From: Ruminococcaceae bacterium UBA6353
GTDB taxonomy: Bacteria; Bacillota; Clostridia; Oscillospirales; Acutalibacteraceae
Direction of reading: 5' to 3'
Assembly (NCBI GenBank): GCA_002437905.1
Contig: DJRT01000020.1
Coordinates: 13,328-67,632 of the forward strand
DNA: 54,305 nt
This document shows positions 50,090 to 54,305 of the stretch, in pieces. The notes under the pieces are model-generated. The model ran no database searches. It was not told the DNA's origin and saw nothing but the letters and a program-made list of their open reading frames with translations. Within the stretch, counting starts at the first letter, position 1; every line of letters begins with the position of its first letter. Both the position numbers and the translations under genes were made by a program.

Positions 50090-50143
50090 TCACAGGCGCT
50101 TTTCGGCCGTTCCGGCCGTTTTCGGGTAAAAGGAGTGAAACAT

Positions 50144-52147
50144 TTGGAGCCAAATAAAAATGATTCCGGCAGATTGCTGCGGAATATCCTGCTGGTGATC
50201 GGCATACCGCTGCTGATCCTGTTTTTCGGCTGGATGCTGATCAACGGCTCCGGCTCTTCGGGCAGTGCGAAGGAGCAGGAGGTTTATTCGGATTATCTGC
50301 AGTATTTTGTGGATGACCAGGTAGAAAAATACACGCTGGATCTCGGCACCGGCAAGCTGCAGATTTTGCTGCGGCCGGATGTCCGGACGGATGTCAATAA
50401 GGACGGCAAAATCGACGAAAAGGACACCATCCAGTACAAGGTGCCGAATGTTGCCTATTTTCTGAATACGGTCGACCCGATCGTTTCCGAGCATAATGCG
50501 GAAAAGACCGATCCGGCCCAGCGTACGGCGTATGATTGGGAGCCGGTGGCCAATGTTTCGTGGCTGGTCAATTGGCTGCCCATTGTGCTGATGTTCGGCG
50601 CAGCGGTGCTGTTCTTTGTCTGGATGCGGCGGTCGATGAATTCCATGGACGGCGCCGGCGGCAAGGTCTTCGGCTTTGGTAAGGCTAAGGTCAAGCAGGC
50701 GGCGGATGACGGGCGCAGAACCACCTTTGATGATGTGGCCGGCGCCAAGGAAGAAAAGGAAGAGCTGCAGGAGATCGTCGAATTTCTGAAATCGCCCAAG
50801 CGCTTTTTGGAGCTTGGTGCCCGCGTGCCGAAGGGTGTGCTGCTTGTTGGCCCTCCCGGCACCGGTAAGACGCTGCTGGCGCGTGCTGTGGCCGGCGAGG
50901 CCGGTGTGCCGTTTTTCTCCATGTCCGGCTCGGATTTTGTGGAGATGTATGTCGGCGTCGGCGCTTCCCGCGTGCGTGATCTGTTTGAGCAGGCCAAGAA
51001 AAATGCCCCCTGCATCATCTTCATTGATGAGATCGACGCGGTCGGCCGCCAGCGCGGCGCCGGCCTCGGCGGCGGGCACGATGAGCGTGAGCAGACGCTG
51101 AACCAGCTGCTCGTCGAGATGGACGGCTTTGGCGCCAATGAGGGGATCATCATGATCGCCGCGACCAACCGCCCGGATATTCTGGATCATGCCCTGATGC
51201 GTCCCGGCCGCTTTGACCGGCAGATCGTGGTGAATACGCCGGATCTGCAGGGGCGCGAGGAGATTTTGCGGGTGCATGCCAAGGGCAAGCCCCTGGCGCC
51301 GGATGTGGATCTCAGCGTGGTGGCCAAGTCCACTGCCGGCTTTACCGGCGCGGATCTGGAGAACCTGCTCAATGAGGCCGCCCTGCTGGCCGCCCGCCGT
51401 AACCTGCACGCGATCACCATGGCGGAGATCGAGGAGGCCACCGTAAAGGTGGTGGTGGGTGCGGAGAAGCGCAGCCATGTGATGACGGATAAGGAAAAGC
51501 GCCTGACCGCCTTCCATGAGGCCGGTCACGCTGTGGTTACCTACTACTGCCCGACGCAGGATCCGGTTCACCAGATTTCCATTATCCCGCGCGGCATGGC
51601 CGGCGGCTACACCATGAGCCTGCCGCAGCAGGATCGCTCCTATAAGTGCCGCAAGGAGATGCTGGAGGATATCCAGGTGCTGCTGGGCGGCCGCGTGGCC
51701 GAGGCGCTGACGCTGGAGGATATTTCCACCGGCGCGTCCAATGATATTGAGCGGGCAACGGAATTGGCCCGCAGCATGGTCACCAAGTACGGCATGAGCA
51801 GTGAGCTTGGCCCCATCGTTTACGGTTCGTCCGATTCGGATGAGGTGTTCCTTGGCCGCGATTTTGGCCATACCCGCAACTATTCCGAGCAGGTAGCCTC
51901 CCGCATTGACGAGGAGATCTACCGTCTGGTCACCGATGGCTACAAGGCGACGCAGCAGAAGCTGACGGAGCATATGGAACAGCTGCAGCGTGTGGCGCAG
52001 GCCCTAATCGAGCGGGAAAAGCTGGAGGGCGACGAGTTCAGGTGTCTGATGGAGGGCGGCACACTGGAGCCGCTGAAGAGTGCCGAGCCGGCCGCAGCGC
52101 CTGCAGAAGAAACCACCCAACCGGTACAGGAGTCCCAGGAGTCTTAA
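50144..52147 (+). CDS. ftsH: ATP-dependent zinc metalloprotease FtsH
   Basis: 667 residues from a TTG at 50144, nine bases after AAAGGAG; the upstream GTG lies inside the ribosome site. Two membrane helices (about 13-33 and 146-166) enclose an extracellular domain. AAA domain: Walker A GPPGTGKT at 236-243, CIIFIDEIDAVGRQRG (Walker B), arginine fingers in MRPGRFDRQIV. Zinc protease: HEAGH at 458-462. It degrades membrane and short-lived cytosolic proteins. Follows tilS as in many Firmicutes. Confidence 0.97.
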   Translation: MEPNKNDSGRLLRNILLVIGIPLLILFFGWMLINGSGSSGSAKEQEVYSDYLQYFVDDQVEKYTLDLGTGKLQILLRPDVRTDVNKDGKIDEKDTIQYKVPNVAYFLNTVDPIVSEHNAEKTDPAQRTAYDWEPVANVSWLVNWLPIVLMFGAAVLFFVWMRRSMNSMDGAGGKVFGFGKAKVKQAADDGRRTTFDDVAGAKEEKEELQEIVEFLKSPKRFLELGARVPKGVLLVGPPGTGKTLLARAVAGEAGVPFFSMSGSDFVEMYVGVGASRVRDLFEQAKKNAPCIIFIDEIDAVGRQRGAGLGGGHDEREQTLNQLLVEMDGFGANEGIIMIAATNRPDILDHALMRPGRFDRQIVVNTPDLQGREEILRVHAKGKPLAPDVDLSVVAKSTAGFTGADLENLLNEAALLAARRNLHAITMAEIEEATVKVVVGAEKRSHVMTDKEKRLTAFHEAGHAVVTYYCPTQDPVHQISIIPRGMAGGYTMSLPQQDRSYKCRKEMLEDIQVLLGGRVAEALTLEDISTGASNDIERATELARSMVTKYGMSSELGPIVYGSSDSDEVFLGRDFGHTRNYSEQVASRIDEEIYRLVTDGYKATQQKLTEHMEQLQRVAQALIEREKLEGDEFRCLMEGGTLEPLKSAEPAAAPAEETTQPVQESQES

Positions 52148-52156
52148 TCAATGCCC

Positions 52157-52199
52157 ACACCGCCCGGCGTATGGATATCGTCGGGCGGTGTGTTTTTTT
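52157..52199 (+). terminator. Terminator of the ftsH operon
   Basis: ACACCGCCCG (52157-52166) pairs with CGGGCGGTGT (52182-52191), followed by GTTTTTTT. Confidence 0.95.
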
Positions 52200-52258
52200 C
52201 GTGGATTTTCGCACGGACAAAAAGTTGCAGAAAACGCAAAAAAGTCTGCGACTTTCTC

Positions 52259-52287
52259 TTGACAAATGGCCGCAAATGCGGTATTAT
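52259..52287 (+). promoter_or_regulatory. Promoter of tRNA-Ala
   Basis: TTGACA at 52259-52264 and TATTAT at 52282-52287, 17-base spacer (TATAAT three bases further is the alternative -10). Confidence 0.75.
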
Positions 52288-52328
52288 AATTCCTGCGTTC
52301 GACGCCGGCGGCGTCGCGCAGTGCTTTT

Positions 52329-52404
52329 GGGGGCGTAGCTCAGCTGGGAGAGCGTACGGTTCGCATCCGTAAGGTCGAGAGTTCGATCCTCTTCGTCTCC
52401 ACCA
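52329..52404 (+). tRNA. tRNA-Ala, anticodon CGC
   Basis: A 76-base cloverleaf with the CCA end encoded. Acceptor GGGGGCG pairs with CGTCTCC and includes the G3-U70 pair that identifies alanine tRNAs; D stem GCTC/GAGC; anticodon stem TACGG/CCGTA with loop TTCGCAT (anticodon CGC, reads GCG); T arm GAGAG-TTCGATC-CTCTT; discriminator A73. A separate promoter precedes it. Confidence 0.95.
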
Positions 52405-52407
52405 AGG

Positions 52408-52448
52408 GCGGCAAGCTTCTGTCGAGGCTTGCCGCTCCTATTTTTTTT
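52408..52448 (+). terminator. Terminator after tRNA-Ala
   Basis: GCGGCAAGC and GCTTGCCGC enclose a 10-base loop, followed by TCCTATTTTTTTT. Confidence 0.9.
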
Positions 52449-52511
52449 GGTTGAAATCTGCCGGTCGGAGCCGTACGCGGCTCAATCGGTTATTGCAAAG
52501 GAGTATGCGCA

Positions 52512-54245
52512 ATGCAGTTTGCTATTATCGGGAGTGATTTTTGCATCGACGGCAGCCCCGTCCGGCTGATCTCCGGGGCGGTACACTATTTCCGTAATAT
52601 GCCCGATACCTGGGACGATATATTTGCCAAGCTCAAGGCCGTCGGCTGCAATTGCGTGGAGACCTATTGTGCGTGGAACCTCCATGAGCCGCAGCCGGGC
52701 GTATACGATTTTTCCGGCAGGCTGGATATCGAGGGCTTTATCAAAGCCGCCGGGGATGCCGGGCTTATGGTCATTGTGCGTCCCGGTCCGTATATCTGCG
52801 CCGAGTGGGAATTTGGCGGGCTGCCCTGGTGGATCCAGTGTGATGATACGATCGAGATCCGCTGCATGAACCGCGCCTATATACAGCATTTTGACCGGTA
52901 TCTGGATGTGCTGCTGGCGAAAATACGGCCGCTGCTGGTGACAAACGGCGGGCCGGTCATCATGCTGCAGTGCGAGAACGAATACGGTTACTACGGCGAC
53001 GACAAGAGCTATCTCGCATATTTGCGGGACGGCTACCGCCGCCGCGGCATTGATGTGCCGCTGTTCACCTCGGATGGCACGGGCTATACGCAGCTGGCCG
53101 ATGGTACGGTGGAGGGATGCCTGCCGACCCTGAATTTCGGCAGCCGGGTGGAGGAGAATTTCGCCTGTCACGACAGCCTGTTTCCGTCTGTTCCGAAAAT
53201 GTGCATGGAAATGTGGAACGGCTGGTTTGATGCCTGGGGCGATGAGCAGCACCACACAACCGATGCTGCGACCTATGCCGATGTGGTCCGGGATATGCTC
53301 AGAAAGGGCAGCCTGAATATGTATATGTTCATCGGCGGCACGAATTTTGGCTTTACCTCCGGGGCGAACCACTACGAAAAATTCGCTCCCGATGTGACCA
53401 GCTACGATTATGATGCGCTGCTGACCGAATGTGGCGATACCACGGAAAAGTATTTTGCCGTCAGACAGGTGATTGCGGAGGAGACCGGCACCGTGCCGCC
53501 GCAGGTGCCCCCGAACCGTCCAAAGGCCGCCTACGGAATGGTGCCTCTTACCGAGAGCACAGGGCTGCTGGAAAACCTGGATGTGCTGTCGTCGCCGATC
53601 CACAGTGATGTGCCGAAGGCGATGGAGAATTACGGTATCGGCTATGGCCATATCGCCTACACGACCGTCCTTGCCCGGGATTACAGCGGGGTGCCGCTCA
53701 CATTTACCGAGCTTGGTGACCGCGCGCAGGTGCTGGTGAACGACCGCCTGCAGGGCATTGCCTATATTGATGGGGCGCTGACCGTGCCGATCACCGCCAA
53801 AGCCGGCGACCGGCTGACGGTGCTGGTCGAAAATATGGGCCGAGCCAATTTTGGCGAGAAGATGATGCGCAAAAAGGGGCTGCCCGGCCGGGTGCTGCTG
53901 GATAAGAAGATCCATTTTTCGTGGGATGTATACCCGCTGCCGATGACCAATCTCTCGCCGCTCGTGTTCCGTAAGGAAATACAGGAGAAGGCGCCGGCAT
54001 TTTACCGGGGCACCTTTTTTGCCGAAAGAGCAGCAGACAGCTTTCTGCGGACGGACAATTTCACCAAAGGCTTTGTGCTGATCAACGGTTTCAATCTCGG
54101 CCGTTACTGGGAGATCGGGCCGCAAAAGACGCTCTATGTGCCGCGCTCACTCATCCGGGAGGGCGAAAATACCGTGGTCGTATTTGAAAGCGACGGGGTA
54201 AAGGGAGAACCGGCTGTGCAGCTGACCGATACCCCGGAGCTGTGA
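52512..54245 (+). CDS. Beta-galactosidase, glycoside hydrolase family 35
   Basis: 577 residues from ATG 52512 (AAAGGAG upstream). GH35 features: SGAVHYFRNMPDTWDD at the start, VRPGPYICAEWEFGGLPWW, the acid/base Glu157 in QCENEYGYYG, and the nucleophile Glu233 in CMEMWNGWFDAWG, then MFIGGTNFGFTSGAN. The C-terminal ~240 residues carry beta-sandwich domains with FTKGFVLINGFNLGRYW. No signal peptide, so it is cytoplasmic and would act on imported galactosides. The length is at the short end of the family, like other bacterial cytosolic members. No transporter or regulator follows within the window. Confidence 0.95.
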   Translation: MQFAIIGSDFCIDGSPVRLISGAVHYFRNMPDTWDDIFAKLKAVGCNCVETYCAWNLHEPQPGVYDFSGRLDIEGFIKAAGDAGLMVIVRPGPYICAEWEFGGLPWWIQCDDTIEIRCMNRAYIQHFDRYLDVLLAKIRPLLVTNGGPVIMLQCENEYGYYGDDKSYLAYLRDGYRRRGIDVPLFTSDGTGYTQLADGTVEGCLPTLNFGSRVEENFACHDSLFPSVPKMCMEMWNGWFDAWGDEQHHTTDAATYADVVRDMLRKGSLNMYMFIGGTNFGFTSGANHYEKFAPDVTSYDYDALLTECGDTTEKYFAVRQVIAEETGTVPPQVPPNRPKAAYGMVPLTESTGLLENLDVLSSPIHSDVPKAMENYGIGYGHIAYTTVLARDYSGVPLTFTELGDRAQVLVNDRLQGIAYIDGALTVPITAKAGDRLTVLVENMGRANFGEKMMRKKGLPGRVLLDKKIHFSWDVYPLPMTNLSPLVFRKEIQEKAPAFYRGTFFAERAADSFLRTDNFTKGFVLINGFNLGRYWEIGPQKTLYVPRSLIREGENTVVVFESDGVKGEPAVQLTDTPEL

Positions 54246-54305
54246 TGGCCGCGCCGGCGCCCGCGATATAGGAGAATAAGCGTTAATACAAGAGAAAAGC
54301 CACCG
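54246..54305. other. Window end, no feature seen
   Basis: Sixty bases after the GH35 stop with no gene, terminator or promoter recognised; GGAGAATAAGCGTTAATAC could be part of the upstream region of a next gene. Confidence 0.4.

Overview
The window looks like a high-GC gut Firmicute of the Clostridia, most likely Oscillospiraceae/Ruminococcaceae. The reasons are the type III glutamine synthetase, the ammonium transporter fused to PII, the order gdpP-rplI-dnaB, RNase J, an asparagine-specific T-box, strong AGGAGG-type ribosome binding sites and TTGACA/TATAAT promoters. No 16S gene is present, so the species cannot be named.

Region 1 (1-about 10,015, minus strand) is one end of a Tn1549/CTn-type integrative conjugative element. 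Reading leftward it has parB, a DUF4406-like gene, a C5-cytosine methyltransferase, ardA, pcfB, the VirD4 coupling ATPase, a Maff2 pilin-like peptide, a TrbL/VirB6 channel protein, two adenine-type methyltransferases, prgI and the start of a VirB4 ATPase that runs off the window. A 19-base palindrome recurs at five gene ends. Beyond the element lies the 5' half of a GNAT acetyltransferase gene, cut off where the element begins.

Region 2 (10,329-23,174, plus strand) is the most interesting part. It is a probable vitamin B12 acquisition operon: a promoter, a cobalamin riboswitch with two intrinsic terminators, a tiny ORF, then four surface proteins and a complete ECF transporter. The surface proteins look like the two halves of animal intrinsic factor/transcobalamin (an alpha/alpha-barrel half and a DUF4430 beta half) on separate polypeptides. 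They occur as two consecutive alpha/beta pairs, one wall-facing and one membrane-bound, followed by EcfT, a double EcfA ATPase and a CbrT-like S component. This suggests a relay that captures cobalamin outside the cell and passes it to the ECF importer.

Region 3 (23,182-33,290) holds ilvE with a leader hairpin, an ECF sigma factor with its membrane partner, an AraC regulator divergent from a sugar (inositol-like) catabolic operon, and a cassette of an HprK-like kinase, a PqqD-like protein, an S26 peptidase and an ABC exporter that resembles a RiPP maturation/export locus without a visible core peptide.

Region 4 (33,290-39,565) is nitrogen assimilation: glnN behind two tandem terminator/hexaloop hairpins, amtB-PII, three 91-bp hairpin repeats, and asnB behind an Asn T-box.

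Region 5 (39,566-54,305) is mostly housekeeping: ttcA-like and a flippase (minus strand), a small orphan gene, RNase J with a long structured leader, gdpP, rplI, dnaB, tilS, ftsH, tRNA-Ala(CGC) and a GH35 beta-galactosidase.
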